Below, piece by piece: positions 8,447 through 17,502 of a stretch of 64,000 nucleotides of DNA. Numbering within the stretch: position 1 is the stretch's first letter; the number at the start of each line of letters is the position of its first letter. Location: contig JAEXTV010000030.1 of NCBI GenBank assembly GCA_023406895.1, forward strand, positions 32,241 through 96,240. The letters are read 5' to 3'. Below the pieces are notes generated by a model that saw only the letters and a program-made list of their open reading frames with translations, did not search any database and was not told the DNA's origin. A program made the position numbers and the translations under genes. The DNA comes from Bacillota bacterium (GTDB taxonomy: Bacteria; Bacillota; Clostridia; Christensenellales; SZUA-584).

Positions 8447-9225
8447 GCAACCTTGAGGATATCACACTGCGTGCACTTCGTGTGCTTAAGGAAGTGGATA
8501 CTATTGCGGCGGAGGATACACGCCATACGCGAAAGCTGTTAAACGCGTACGACATCAAAACGCGGTGCGTGAGCTTTCATGAGCACAGCAACGAGGAAAA
8601 GCGCGCGTTTATATTGAGTGAACTTAAAGAAGGGCGCAATATCGCGCTTGTATCCGACGCGGGCACACCGCTCATTTCCGATCCCGGCGCGGCGCTCGTG
8701 AGGGAAGCCGTGGAACAGGGGCTCTCTGTCACATCGGTGCCGGGCCCATGCGCGGCTGTCACCGCCGTCACGCTCTCGGGAATCGGCGGGCCGTTTTATT
8801 TCCTCGGGTTTCTTTCCAAAAAGACAGGGGAGCGCAAAAAGCAGATTGAGCAGCTCAAAGAATTCTCGATGCCGGCCGTGATTTATGAAAGCCCTCACGC
8901 CCTGCATGAGACGCTCTGTGCGATGCAAAGCCAGTTGGGTGAACAACGGCATGTTGTTGTCGCAAAAGAACTCACAAAGCTCCATGAGCGCGTTTTCAGC
9001 GGCACGCTGGCGCAGGCTGTGTGCGAATTTGACGGCGACGTCAAAGGCGAATATGTGCTCGTGCTGGACGGTGCCGAAAACACATGCGAAGAGGTGAGCG
9101 ACAGCGATATTGAAAAAGAGATTGCAAAGCTGCTCGCCGCCGGAATGACAAAAAAAGATGCCGCAAAAGCGGCATCCGAGAAATTTGGTATCAGTAAGAA
9201 CAGAGCTTACCGATTGACTTTGTAA
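8419..9225 (+). CDS. rsmI: 16S rRNA (cytidine1402-2'-O)-methyltransferase RsmI
   Basis: Tetrapyrrole-methylase-fold enzyme that 2'-O-methylates C1402 of 16S rRNA using SAM. The 268 residues show the family motifs ATPIGNLEDITLRAL (6-20), AEDTRHTRKLL (31-41), SDAGTPLISDPG (about 81-92) and VPGPCA (about 107-112), and end in a helix-turn-helix-like tail (MTKKDAAKAASEKFGISKNRAYR). The start lies inside the previous gene, so the two are translationally coupled. It converges on abrB with 9 bp between the stops. Confidence 0.95.
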   Translation: MLYIVATPIGNLEDITLRALRVLKEVDTIAAEDTRHTRKLLNAYDIKTRCVSFHEHSNEEKRAFILSELKEGRNIALVSDAGTPLISDPGAALVREAVEQGLSVTSVPGPCAAVTAVTLSGIGGPFYFLGFLSKKTGERKKQIEQLKEFSMPAVIYESPHALHETLCAMQSQLGEQRHVVVAKELTKLHERVFSGTLAQAVCEFDGDVKGEYVLVLDGAENTCEEVSDSDIEKEIAKLLAAGMTKKDAAKAASEKFGISKNRAYRLTL

Positions 9226-9234
9226 GTATCAGAC

Positions 9235-9477
9235 TTACTTAAGGCCGAGCTTGGACATGCACTCGTTGCAAACCTTCGCGCCTTTGTATTCTGTGACGCC
9301 CGAGACGCTTTCACAGAAAATGCAGGCAGGCTGATATTTGCCAAGCACGATGTGGCTGTCGTCCACAAAGATCTCGATCGGATCTTTGATGTCGATTCCC
9401 ATGACTCTTCTGAGTTCGATCGGCAGCACAATACGGCCAAGCGAGTCTACTTTTCTGACGATTCCTGTTGATTTCAT
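9235..9477 (-). CDS. abrB: AbrB family transition-state regulator
   Basis: Small DNA-binding swapped-hairpin protein, 80 residues from the chosen start. Residues 1-47 are the AbrB/SpoVT domain (MKSTGIVRKVDSLGRIVLPI...). Two CxxC pairs (C52/C55 and C70/C73) could bind zinc, a tail common in clostridial AbrB. An ATG at 9486 lies almost on the GGGAG ribosome site; the ATG at 9477 is 9 nt away and matches family N-termini, so I chose it. In Bacillus AbrB represses post-exponential genes and is itself repressed by Spo0A; the same role is inferred here. Confidence 0.92.
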   Translation of the reverse strand: MKSTGIVRKVDSLGRIVLPIELRRVMGIDIKDPIEIFVDDSHIVLGKYQPACIFCESVSGVTEYKGAKVCNECMSKLGLK

Positions 9478-9532
9478 TCTTTTCATCTCCCAATTGATTT
9501 AATATCATATATTAAGTGTTACAATATATCAA

Positions 9533-9562
9533 AATATAACAAATATAGCGTCCATATGTCAA
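9533..9562 (-). promoter_or_regulatory. Promoter of abrB
   Basis: Minus-strand -35 TTGACA (9557-9562) and -10 TATATT (9533-9538), 18 bp apart, in a very AT-rich region. I see no perfect Spo0A box overlapping it. Confidence 0.65.
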
Positions 9563-9656
9563 CCTTTTTATATTAAAAAATTACACCATTAATAAAACGT
9601 TCACAATTGAATATATATGATATGAGTATACATGATATGGCTGGCGGAGTAAAGAA

Positions 9657-10241
9657 ATGATCAATTATATATGGGCGTTTTTAATTGTTGTCGGCACGGT
9701 GGTGGGGATTGCAACAGGCCATACGCAAGCTGTGGGAGATGCGGCTGTGGAGGGGGCCAAAGAGGCAGGACTGCTTTGCATCAGCCTTATCGGCGCGTAT
9801 GCGCTGTGGCTGGGTGTGCTTAATGTCGCCAAGGAAGCGGGGCTCATTGAGGCGCTCGCAAGACGCATGCGTGGGGTGATCCGCTGGCTGTTTCCGGATG
9901 TACCGCCCAAAAGCGAGGCTTGTGGCTATATTACGCTCAATATTGTGGCCAATATGCTCGGCATGGGCAACGCCGCGACGCCATTCGGGCTGAAAGCCAT
10001 GAAAGAACTGCAGGAATTGAACGGGAACAAGGATGTGGCTTCCGACGCGATGTGCATGCTGCTGATCATAAACGCCGCGTCCGTACAGCTGCTGCCGATG
10101 ACAGTGATTGCGCTTCGCAGCGCGGCGGGCAGCATTGCGCCTGCCGAAATTGTGCTGACGTCGTTTATCACCACAGCCACAACCACGGCGCTTGCTGTCA
10201 TCGTCGGAAAGGTATGGCAGAGGTTAAAAAGATGGCGTTAA
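9657..10241 (+). CDS. spmA: Spore maturation protein A
   Basis: Membrane protein of 194 residues needed in Bacillus for dehydration of the spore core. The nucleoside-recognition-like (Gate) domain is recognisable by NIVANMLGMGNAATPFGLKAM (about 98-118). Three or four hydrophobic segments are visible (1-20, 35-58, 130-150, 160-185). The ATG follows GGAG by 9 nt. Upstream, GAATATA and TATACAT, 11 bp apart, loosely resemble a sigma-E promoter, as expected for this mother-cell gene, but the match is imperfect. It overlaps spmB by 10 bp. Confidence 0.94.
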   Translation: MINYIWAFLIVVGTVVGIATGHTQAVGDAAVEGAKEAGLLCISLIGAYALWLGVLNVAKEAGLIEALARRMRGVIRWLFPDVPPKSEACGYITLNIVANMLGMGNAATPFGLKAMKELQELNGNKDVASDAMCMLLIINAASVQLLPMTVIALRSAAGSIAPAEIVLTSFITTATTTALAVIVGKVWQRLKRWR

Positions 10242-10762
10242 TGACGAGTATTTCGGCGCTGTTTGTGCCAATTTTTATTGCGGGTATCGTGGTGTTCGGC
10301 CTTGCGAGAAAGGTGCCCGTTTATGAAGCGTTCATACGCGGCGCGAAGCAGGGGTTTACGACGGTGGTGCGTATTCTGCCTTATGTGATCGGCTTTATTT
10401 TCGCGATACAGATTTTTACCGCTTCGGGCAGCTTTGATTACATATCAGCCGCATTATCGCCGCTGCTCATGCCGATGGGCATACCGCCCGAAGTCCTGCC
10501 GCTGGCGCTGATGCGCCCGTTCTCGGGCAGCGCCTCCATCGGGATGCTGACGACGATGCTGACCCGTTACGGACCGGACAGCTTTATCGGCCGGGTGGCG
10601 AGCACAATGATGGGTTCGTCTGAAACACTTTTTTACACCACGGCTTTATATTTCGGCAGCGTGGGAATAAAAAAGTCGCGCTATACCATTCCTGTGGCAC
10701 TGATGTCAGAAGTTGCGGGACTGCTGACAAGCGTGGCGATTTGCAAAATTTTTTTTAAGTGA
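10232..10762 (+). CDS. spmB: Spore maturation protein B
   Basis: Partner of SpmA, 176 residues, also with a Gate domain (LMRPFSGSASIGMLTTML and STMMGSSETLFYTTALYFG). About five membrane segments are visible. The open frame extends far upstream inside spmA but only as a shadow frame. The start at 10232 has AGAGG 8 nt before it and gives the usual family length; an ATG at 10241 that overlaps the spmA stop (TAATG) is the alternative. Presence of spmAB is good evidence that the organism forms endospores. No clear terminator follows; the next 150 bp are AT-rich and empty. Confidence 0.93.
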   Translation: MALMTSISALFVPIFIAGIVVFGLARKVPVYEAFIRGAKQGFTTVVRILPYVIGFIFAIQIFTASGSFDYISAALSPLLMPMGIPPEVLPLALMRPFSGSASIGMLTTMLTRYGPDSFIGRVASTMMGSSETLFYTTALYFGSVGIKKSRYTIPVALMSEVAGLLTSVAICKIFFK

Positions 10763-10915
10763 TCGTAAAATATTCGACTTAATAGTAAAAAAACAAACAT
10801 AGACATGTCGAATTATGCAGAATTATTGAATATTAATGAATAATTTAAAAAAATAACTTATTTAAGCCTAAAAAAAAATTTATTAAGTTTTTATGACATT
10901 TGGGAATATAATGAA

Positions 10916-12847
10916 CTACTGGACAGGTATGGATTGATCGTGCGCGTTTTCCCACTCATTCATCAGCGCATCCACGGCTTCCTGCTGGCTAGCATAGTCA
11001 TTGGAAAGGGCCGCAATGCGCTCCGAATCCAGTGCTGACGGATCAGCCAGCTGCGCCTCAATTTCAGCCAGGCGCTGCTCGGCGGCTTCGATGTCGCGCT
11101 CAAGCTGCGCGATGCGTTTTTTTGCTTCGCGCGCGCTCAGTTCCTTTTCTTTTTCGGCTCTTTTCTGTTTGGCGGCGGCCGTTTTGGTGATACCGGTCTC
11201 TTCGGGCTGCTCGGTTTCTCTGAGCTTTTCGAGCGCGGTTAAATAATCGCTCCAGTTGCCTGTGAACGAGGTCAGCGCATTGTCCTTTAATTCGAGCACG
11301 CGTGTGGCGATTTTATTGATGAAGTACCTATCGTGGCTCACGAAAAGCACCGTGCCGTCGAAACCGCAGAGTGCGTCTTCGAGCATTTCGCGGCTGTCCA
11401 TATCAAGATGGTTCGTCGGCTCGTCGAGCAGCAGCAGATTGTCCTGCCCGAGCATCAGCTTGAGCAGCGAGAGCCGCCCTTTTTCGCCGCCCGAAAGCGC
11501 CGAGACGGGCTTAAACACATCGTCTCCGAGAAACAGAAACGACGCGAGGATATTTCTGATTTCGCCGTCAGACAGCCCCGGGTAATCGCCGCGCATCTCC
11601 TCAATCACGGTCAGCCGCGAATCGAGGTTCTCCTGTAGCTGGTCGTAATACCCGGCGGAGACGCCCGCACCCACAGAGACATCACCATTTGTGGGGGCCA
11701 GCCGATCGGCGGCAATGCGCAGCAGCGTTGTTTTGCCGATGCCGTTGGGGCCCATAAGCGCGGCGCGGTCTCCCTTATAAAGGTGCATGTTCACGCCGCT
11801 GAACAGCGCGGCGGGCGAATCCGGCCACTGCAGCGCAACGTCTTCCATCACGAGCACATCGCTGCTGCCGCGCGCAGATGCGCTGAGTTTCAGCGATATC
11901 TTTTCGCGGTCGCCCTCGGGGCGGTCCACCTTTTCCATCTTACTAAGCAGCGTTTCGCGCGCGTGCATTTTGATGAAGTTCTTGCCGCCGCCCGAATTAC
12001 CCCAGGTTCTGTATTGTTCAATCACCTTTTTTTGGCGTGCGATTTCACGCTGGTTATGCTCGTAGGCCTTTTGCGCCAACCGGCGTTTCTCGTCGCGCTG
12101 CGCCACAAAAGATGTGTAATTGCCGATATACACATCCGTCACGCCGCCGTGAAGATCGGCGATGTGCGTGCATGTTTGGTCGAGAAACCAGCGGTCGTGC
12201 GAGACGATCAGCACAGCGCCCTGCCATGCCTTGAGATAACCTTCAAGCCACGTCACCGCGTCGGTATCTAGATGGTTGGTCGGTTCGTCGAGCAGCAGCA
12301 GCTTTGGCTTTTCGAGCAATAGCTTGGCGAGCATGAGCCGCGCGCGCTGGCCGCCCGAGAGCGTGCAGACCGCACGGTCATAGACGTCCTCGCCCAGCCC
12401 GAGGCCCTTCAAAACGCCGTTGATGGAGCTTTTGTAGCCGTAACCGTCCGCCTCTTCAAATGCCTGTGTGACGCGTTCGTATTCGCGCGAGATACGCTGC
12501 CACGCGGCATCGTCGCCCGAGGCGTCTTCCATCGCATGCTCCAGCTCCCTGAGGCGCTGCTCGAGCGCAAAGGCATGCGAAAATACGGCGAGCATCGTGT
12601 CCCAAACGGACTCCTGCGTGCCTTCCGATACCTCCTGGCGCAGATATCCCGCGCCGCTGCCGAGGCTGACCGTGCCCGAATCGGCGGGTATTTCGCCGCA
12701 GATGATGCGCAGCAGCGTGGTTTTGCCCGCGCCGTTGGGGCCCACGAGCCCCATGCGCATCTCGTCGGTGAGCGTGAGCGTCACGCCGCTCAGCACGGTT
12801 TCCGCGCCGAAGCTTTTGGCAATGTCTTTGAGCGACAGAGCGATCAT
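10916..12847 (-). CDS. ABC-F family ATP-binding protein
   Basis: Soluble tandem-ATPase protein, 643 residues, of the kind that acts on the ribosome (translation factors and antibiotic-protection proteins). Domain 1 has Walker A GPNGAGKTT at 36-44 and signature LSGGQRARL; domain 2 has GPNGIGKTT near 370 and LSGGEKGRL. Both Walker B motifs read LLLLDEPTNHLD. A charged helical linker and a C-terminal coiled coil (about 545-630) complete the Uup/YdiF-like plan. The start is set by GGAGG 7 nt before the ATG at 12847. A resistance role cannot be assumed. Confidence 0.93.
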   Translation of the reverse strand: MIALSLKDIAKSFGAETVLSGVTLTLTDEMRMGLVGPNGAGKTTLLRIICGEIPADSGTVSLGSGAGYLRQEVSEGTQESVWDTMLAVFSHAFALEQRLRELEHAMEDASGDDAAWQRISREYERVTQAFEEADGYGYKSSINGVLKGLGLGEDVYDRAVCTLSGGQRARLMLAKLLLEKPKLLLLDEPTNHLDTDAVTWLEGYLKAWQGAVLIVSHDRWFLDQTCTHIADLHGGVTDVYIGNYTSFVAQRDEKRRLAQKAYEHNQREIARQKKVIEQYRTWGNSGGGKNFIKMHARETLLSKMEKVDRPEGDREKISLKLSASARGSSDVLVMEDVALQWPDSPAALFSGVNMHLYKGDRAALMGPNGIGKTTLLRIAADRLAPTNGDVSVGAGVSAGYYDQLQENLDSRLTVIEEMRGDYPGLSDGEIRNILASFLFLGDDVFKPVSALSGGEKGRLSLLKLMLGQDNLLLLDEPTNHLDMDSREMLEDALCGFDGTVLFVSHDRYFINKIATRVLELKDNALTSFTGNWSDYLTALEKLRETEQPEETGITKTAAAKQKRAEKEKELSAREAKKRIAQLERDIEAAEQRLAEIEAQLADPSALDSERIAALSNDYASQQEAVDALMNEWENAHDQSIPVQ

Positions 12848-13111
12848 GTAACTTCCTCCAAAAAAACTCAAAGCCCATTATAAAGGATTTGCGCGAAAAA
12901 ATAAAGCGGGGGGAGGAGCAGATAGCAATGACAGGAGTCGCCTTCGCCTGTACCCTGCATGGGGTAAGCCACTGCGTTTTGATTTCTGCAGTTATCAAAT
13001 ATGTACCGTGCCAAACAATCCTATCAAGGGATTTGGTCGCCAATAGCGAACTAATCCATTGGAGACAATAACAGAGAATGCTTCGTGAAGCATCATTAAA
13101 GAGAGGACGAT

Positions 13112-14059
13112 ATGATCATCAGCGCAAGCCGACGCACCGATATTCCGTCATACTACTCCGACTGGTTCTTTAACCGAATCAGGGAAGGGTTTGTGTACGT
13201 CCGCAACCCGATGAATGCTCATCGAATCAGCAAAATCTCATTAAGCCCGGATGTAGTGGACGGTATTGTGTTTTGGACGAAGAATCCGATTCCGATGCTG
13301 GAAAGATTGGATGAGCTCAAAGTGTATCCTTTCTATTTTCAGTTCACGCTGAGCGCTTATGCAAACGATGTGGAAGTGAGCCTGCCGAGCAAAAACAATG
13401 TGCTGATTCCCGCGTTTCAGCGGCTGGCGGATAAAATCGGCCCCGAGCGCGTGATATGGCGCTACGACCCGATACTGATCAACAAGACATACACGAAAGA
13501 CTGCCACATCGAATATTTTGAAAAGCTTGCAAAAAGGCTGGCGGGTTATACCGAGAAGTGTACCATCAGCTTCATTGATATGTACCGCAATACGGTAAGT
13601 CATGCAAGGGAGATGGAGCTGACGGAAGTTTCAGAGCAATGTCAGAACGAGATGGCCAAAGCGCTCGCGGATATTGCCCATGGCTATGGACTTTGTATGG
13701 AGGCCTGCGCAGAGCCGATTGACTTCAGTCAATATGGCATCAGCCGTGCGCGGTGCATTGACGACAGGTTATTTCAAAGAATATCGGGGTATCCGCTGAA
13801 AATAGAGAAGGACAAAAACCAGCGCCAGACCTGCGGCTGTGTGAGCAGCATTGATATCGGTATGTACAACACGTGCAGGAACGGATGCCGATACTGCTAC
13901 GCGAATTACAATGAAAAAATGGTACAAACCAATTGGCTTGCCCATGATGTCAATTCTTCGTTGATAGCGGGGCAGGAGAATGCAGACGATGTGATTACCG
14001 AGAGAAAAGTTGTTTCGAACAGAAATAACCAAATCAGCTTTTTAGAAGGCTTGGATTAA
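13112..14059 (+). CDS. DUF1848 family protein with C-terminal radical-SAM-like cysteines
   Basis: Protein of 315 residues with the DUF1848 opening IISASRRTDIPSYYSDWFFNR. Function is not established. Near the C-terminus are C241-x-C243 and then C255-x3-C259-x2-C262 (CRNGCRYC). The latter is the spacing of the radical SAM 4Fe-4S motif, which normally sits near the N-terminus. This suggests an iron-sulfur enzyme, perhaps with a permuted layout, but that is inference. AGAGGA precedes the ATG. It is monocistronic; a small hairpin (ATGCTTC / GAAGCAT) stands just upstream. Confidence 0.85.
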   Translation: MIISASRRTDIPSYYSDWFFNRIREGFVYVRNPMNAHRISKISLSPDVVDGIVFWTKNPIPMLERLDELKVYPFYFQFTLSAYANDVEVSLPSKNNVLIPAFQRLADKIGPERVIWRYDPILINKTYTKDCHIEYFEKLAKRLAGYTEKCTISFIDMYRNTVSHAREMELTEVSEQCQNEMAKALADIAHGYGLCMEACAEPIDFSQYGISRARCIDDRLFQRISGYPLKIEKDKNQRQTCGCVSSIDIGMYNTCRNGCRYCYANYNEKMVQTNWLAHDVNSSLIAGQENADDVITERKVVSNRNNQISFLEGLD

Positions 14060-14292
14060 ACAAACTGGCTTGTATGATTCAAGCTTATTATGTATCTTCA
14101 AGGAATATGGAAATTTGTGTCGAAATAGTATGTAGAATGTTGTGATTAAGCTTTAATAAGAAAACTGCACCAAGCCTTTTAACGTTGCATTATAGCAATA
14201 ATGAGCATTATATTATCTGATGTTAGAAACCATATTGACGCAAAATGTTGAAGATATAAAACTGACTGATACTATAAAAAAGAAGGTGAATT

Positions 14293-14895
14293 ATGGAGAC
14301 AATGTTAGTTGAAACTGTGCAAACAGGCCTATCTACTTCAGATTGGATTCAAATAATTTCTGCAGCAGCTACATTTATTATCAGTGTTATTTCCGTAATT
14401 ATCGCAGTCATTGCTATTCGACAGACAAAAAAAGCAGCTGAGACTGCAGCGAATGATTTACATGAAACAACACGTGGTAATGTTGGAATCTCCTATGATA
14501 TGATTCAACACTCGAAATCAAAACCTGTGGGGTATATTTTAGTTAAGAATTATGGAGCAGCTCCCTTGCGATTTGAACAATTTGATTATGACCAAGCATT
14601 ACTCGATAATAATCAGAATCAAAATCAAGATGCATTTAAAACCCAATTTGATAGAATGAAGAATGTTACACTAGCCCCTGGTCAGGCGATACGCATTATG
14701 TTCATTGAAAAAAACACATCAGCTCATGACTACCGTTTTACGTTTAGATATAAAACAAGCGGAAGATATTATGATGACGAGGTATATATTAATGTTGCAG
14801 CGATTACAGGTATTCTAAAAGGCAAATTTATGACTAAAGACTATGAGGAATCGCAAGCTGTAATTCTTGCCGAAATTGCCGAGAGGATGATGTAA
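14293..14895 (+). CDS. Hypothetical membrane-anchored protein
   Basis: Not recognised. The 200 residues contain one strong N-terminal membrane helix (about 18-44, rich in Ile/Val/Ser) followed by RQTKKAAET and a soluble domain with beta-type segments (GYILVKNYGAAPLRFEQF, TLAPGQAIRIMFIEK). The order of a helix and an immunoglobulin-like soluble domain resembles small phage- or defence-associated proteins, but no family can be named. AAGAAGG gives a ribosome site 6-7 nt before the ATG. The gene and its 230-bp upstream flank are clearly AT-richer than the surroundings, suggesting recent acquisition. Confidence 0.75.
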   Translation: METMLVETVQTGLSTSDWIQIISAAATFIISVISVIIAVIAIRQTKKAAETAANDLHETTRGNVGISYDMIQHSKSKPVGYILVKNYGAAPLRFEQFDYDQALLDNNQNQNQDAFKTQFDRMKNVTLAPGQAIRIMFIEKNTSAHDYRFTFRYKTSGRYYDDEVYINVAAITGILKGKFMTKDYEESQAVILAEIAERMM

Positions 14896-14984
14896 TCTCT
14901 ATACAAGAGTCACATTTTTTAACTTCCCATTATGGGTATTATAGGCTAGTGGTTTACTACACATTATCCATATAATCGTCACAC

Positions 14985-15015
14985 AAAAAGGGATGCCATG
15001 CGGCACCTTTTTTTT
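14985..15015. terminator. Bidirectional terminator
   Basis: AAAAAGG pairs with CCTTTTT and TGCC with GGCA around an ATGC loop, with one small internal bulge. It separates the AT-rich orphan gene from the convergent sigma/anti-sigma operon. Confidence 0.7.
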
Positions 15016-15033
15016 ACCGATTTCCCTGTCTCT

Positions 15034-15951
15034 CTATTCTTCTATCTGCACATTAAGCTGTGCCGTCTCTCCATTGGCGTTCGTGACTGAGATCGTATCA
15101 TTGCCTAAATCCGACGCCTGAAACACGGGCAGCGGCGAATCCGCTTCGAGCGCGCTCAGCAGCCCGCCCACACTTTTCACCGCGGGCAATTCACCGTTGC
15201 CGCCGCCTGTCAGCAGAATCCTCTCGCCCACATGCAAATGCAGCGTATCCACCGGCAGCACAATGCCGCCTGTCGGTGAAGCGCCGTACGGCACGATATA
15301 TGTGACGACCCTCTCGGGCAGCGTGTTATCCAAGCCGGATTGGCGGCTGCGCTGCTCCACGAGCACGCCGTCCCGCACCTCCACCGTGCCGCTCGGCACA
15401 TAATCCTGAGACCGCCAGATGAACGCGAGGTCGTCTTCCAGGCTTAAGAGGCGGTAGTGCAGATAGTTTTTTTCGCTGTCGCCCGACGCCACGAGCAGCA
15501 TGTTGCGGCTGGTACCCGGCAGGTTCAAGGTCGCGACGGGGTAGAGTTTGTCGCATTCGGAGAACAGCCCGCTGTACACCATCTGTGAGCTGCCGTTGCC
15601 TTCAATCTGCCAAAGCATCATCATGAAACCGGGGTCGGCCTGGCGCGGCGTATCCACCGGCACAAAGCTAATTTCATACTCGCGGCTCGAATCGTCCAGC
15701 GCCACAGTCTGATGCGACAGCTTTTCCTGCGGTCTGACGGTTGCCGGGGAAATGGTGAGCACGAGCACAGCCGCAGCGGCGGCGAGTACACCCGCAACGA
15801 CGAGAGCCGATTTCAGGCACAGACCGCGTCTGCGCTTCGGCACCGCCGCCCCATCAGCCATGCGCCTGTGCCACGTTTGCAGTCCGGTAAAAAACCGGTT
15901 TGATTCTGTTTTTCCTATTGCCAGCAGCTGGTCGAGTTCACGGTCGTTCAC
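15034..15951 (-). CDS. Putative membrane anti-sigma factor
   Basis: The 305 residues split into a short cytoplasmic N-terminus (1-45, with RELDQLLAIGKTESNRFF), one membrane helix (about 46-68) and a large extracellular part of unknown fold. Position decides the call: it starts with a GTG that overlaps the ECF sigma stop by 4 bp (GTGA), the classical sigma/anti-sigma arrangement. There is no clear zinc-type anti-sigma HxxxCxxC motif, so the inhibitory domain is either diverged or the protein is another sigma-coupled sensor. Last gene of the operon. Confidence 0.75.
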   Translation of the reverse strand: MNDRELDQLLAIGKTESNRFFTGLQTWHRRMADGAAVPKRRRGLCLKSALVVAGVLAAAAAVLVLTISPATVRPQEKLSHQTVALDDSSREYEISFVPVDTPRQADPGFMMMLWQIEGNGSSQMVYSGLFSECDKLYPVATLNLPGTSRNMLLVASGDSEKNYLHYRLLSLEDDLAFIWRSQDYVPSGTVEVRDGVLVEQRSRQSGLDNTLPERVVTYIVPYGASPTGGIVLPVDTLHLHVGERILLTGGGNGELPAVKSVGGLLSALEADSPLPVFQASDLGNDTISVTNANGETAQLNVQIEE

Positions 15952-16466
15952 AGCTTATCCTCCGAAAAAGCCTCGCGCAGCAGCTCCCGCGCGCGTGTGA
16001 GCCGGGTGCGGACGGTGGCCTCTTTGAGGCCGAGCGTCCGCGCAATCTCCGGCGTGGGCATGTCGTCAAAATAGTAAAGCGATATCACGGTACGGTATTT
16101 TTCGGGCAGCGCCATCACCGCCGAAAAAACCTCGCCGCCCTGCCTGAGCTCATAGTCCTGCGTCTGCGCTTTTTGCTCCGCACTGCTGAGCGGCAGGATG
16201 TGCCGGAAATAGGCGGAGGTTTTCACATCGCGGCAAAGGTTCACCGTGATCTTGTAAAGCCACGTGTAATAGGAGCTCTCGTTGCGAAACTTATCAAGAT
16301 TCCTGTACGCCCGACAGAAAACCTCCTGCGCGACATCCTCGGCGAGATACCTGTCGCGCAGATGATAATAAGCGAGCTTGATCAGCTGCGGGCCAAACCG
16401 CCGCACGAGATAATCGAGCGTTTCCTGCGCGCTTTGTTCATCCATTTTTTGCGGCTGCACCATCAT
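15948..16466 (-). CDS. ECF RNA polymerase sigma factor
   Basis: Sigma-70 family protein of 172 residues with only regions 2 and 4. Region 2 (about 18-85) shows YLAEDVAQEVFCRAYRNLDKF and region 4 (about 115-168) shows ALPEKYRTVISLYYFDDMPTPEIARTLGL followed by TVRTRLTRAREL. Such factors direct polymerase to stress or envelope regulons. AAGGAG stands 9 nt before the ATG. It is fourth in an operon behind an ABC exporter and is followed at once by its likely anti-sigma factor. Confidence 0.93.
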   Translation of the reverse strand: MMVQPQKMDEQSAQETLDYLVRRFGPQLIKLAYYHLRDRYLAEDVAQEVFCRAYRNLDKFRNESSYYTWLYKITVNLCRDVKTSAYFRHILPLSSAEQKAQTQDYELRQGGEVFSAVMALPEKYRTVISLYYFDDMPTPEIARTLGLKEATVRTRLTRARELLREAFSEDKL

Positions 16467-16499
16467 CCTGAAATGCTCCTTTTCCGTTTGATGATTCGT

Positions 16500-17501
16500 C
16501 TAATCTGCGCGAATCTCCTGCCGCATGAAAACGACATAAGAAACCGCGAAGCACACGAGTGTGAACGCGAGCAGCCCTGTTAAATGAGGCCACACGAGAA
16601 GCAGGCTCTGTCCAAAGGCCAACGGCCCGTTTACCGCGCCTGAAAGCTGCGTGGATAACACAATCCCCGTGGTACGAACTGTGGGGTCAAGTATCGTTGA
16701 GACCGACTCATTATACAGTGTCGTTGGCGATATCCTGTTGATCGTCATATTGCACTTGTAATTGGCGAGCTGCGCGTCAAGATCTGTGCTGCCAGTCACC
16801 GGGAACAGCGCGTTGGCGATGAGCCCCGCGAGCAGGCTTAAGAATATCGCAAAAAACAGCCAGACGGCGATACTTGTGAGCGCCGAAGTGGCCGAATGCC
16901 GGAACACGAGCGAAAACAGCATCGATATGCCGAGCCAGAACGAGATATACACCGTCGTGAAGAACAGAAACACGATAATGCGCCCGAGTTCCTCGGCCAG
17001 CGGTGCAATGCCGGTGACCAATATGCCGATACCGCTGATGATAAAACCAAGCGCGAACACCATGATGCCGATCACCGTCACACCCGCGAGAAACTTGCCG
17101 TTAATCACGGCGTCTCGGTAAATCGGCTGCGCGAGCAAGCGGCTCAGCGTGCGGTGGGAACGCTCGCCGTTGATCGCGTCAAAACCGAGCGCGAGCCCCA
17201 CGATAGGCCCGAGCAGCGACATGAACGTGACAAACGAGAGCATCGAGTTGCCGCCGGTTGTGAACAGCTTCAAGAAGATAAAGCTTGAATCTCCCGAATC
17301 GATGGCGCTTTGTATGCCCTGCGTGGCGCTGTAAACACTCGCAAGGCCGACCACCGTCACCAGAATCAGCAGTATTAAAAAGCGCTTGCTGCGAAAATAA
17401 TCGCGCAGTTCTTTAAAGTAAAGGGCTTTCAGTCCCGTGCGCCGAAAACGGCGCGGTTCATCCGTTTTGGCAGCCGGGACAGCGATGGCATTGGCCTGCA
17501 T
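16500..17501 (-). CDS. ABC-2 type transporter permease
   Basis: Membrane subunit of an ABC-2 exporter, 333 residues. After a basic cytoplasmic segment (KALYFKELRDYFRSKRFL) come about six helices (about 37-58, 95-120, 140-165, 175-205, 215-240, 300-325). The second loop has the motif GERSHRTLSRLLAQP typical of NosY-like permeases. A longer frame from 17549 exists, but the ATG at 17501 has GGAG 9 nt upstream and lies one base after the ATPase stop. It pairs with the ATPase encoded before it. Confidence 0.9.
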   Translation of the reverse strand: MQANAIAVPAAKTDEPRRFRRTGLKALYFKELRDYFRSKRFLILLILVTVVGLASVYSATQGIQSAIDSGDSSFIFLKLFTTGGNSMLSFVTFMSLLGPIVGLALGFDAINGERSHRTLSRLLAQPIYRDAVINGKFLAGVTVIGIMVFALGFIISGIGILVTGIAPLAEELGRIIVFLFFTTVYISFWLGISMLFSLVFRHSATSALTSIAVWLFFAIFLSLLAGLIANALFPVTGSTDLDAQLANYKCNMTINRISPTTLYNESVSTILDPTVRTTGIVLSTQLSGAVNGPLAFGQSLLLVWPHLTGLLAFTLVCFAVSYVVFMRQEIRAD

Positions 17502-17502
17502 T

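Noticed and set aside
9920..10231. Long upstream extension of spmB
   Set aside because: It reads through spmA in another frame with unlikely residues; homologues start near 10232.
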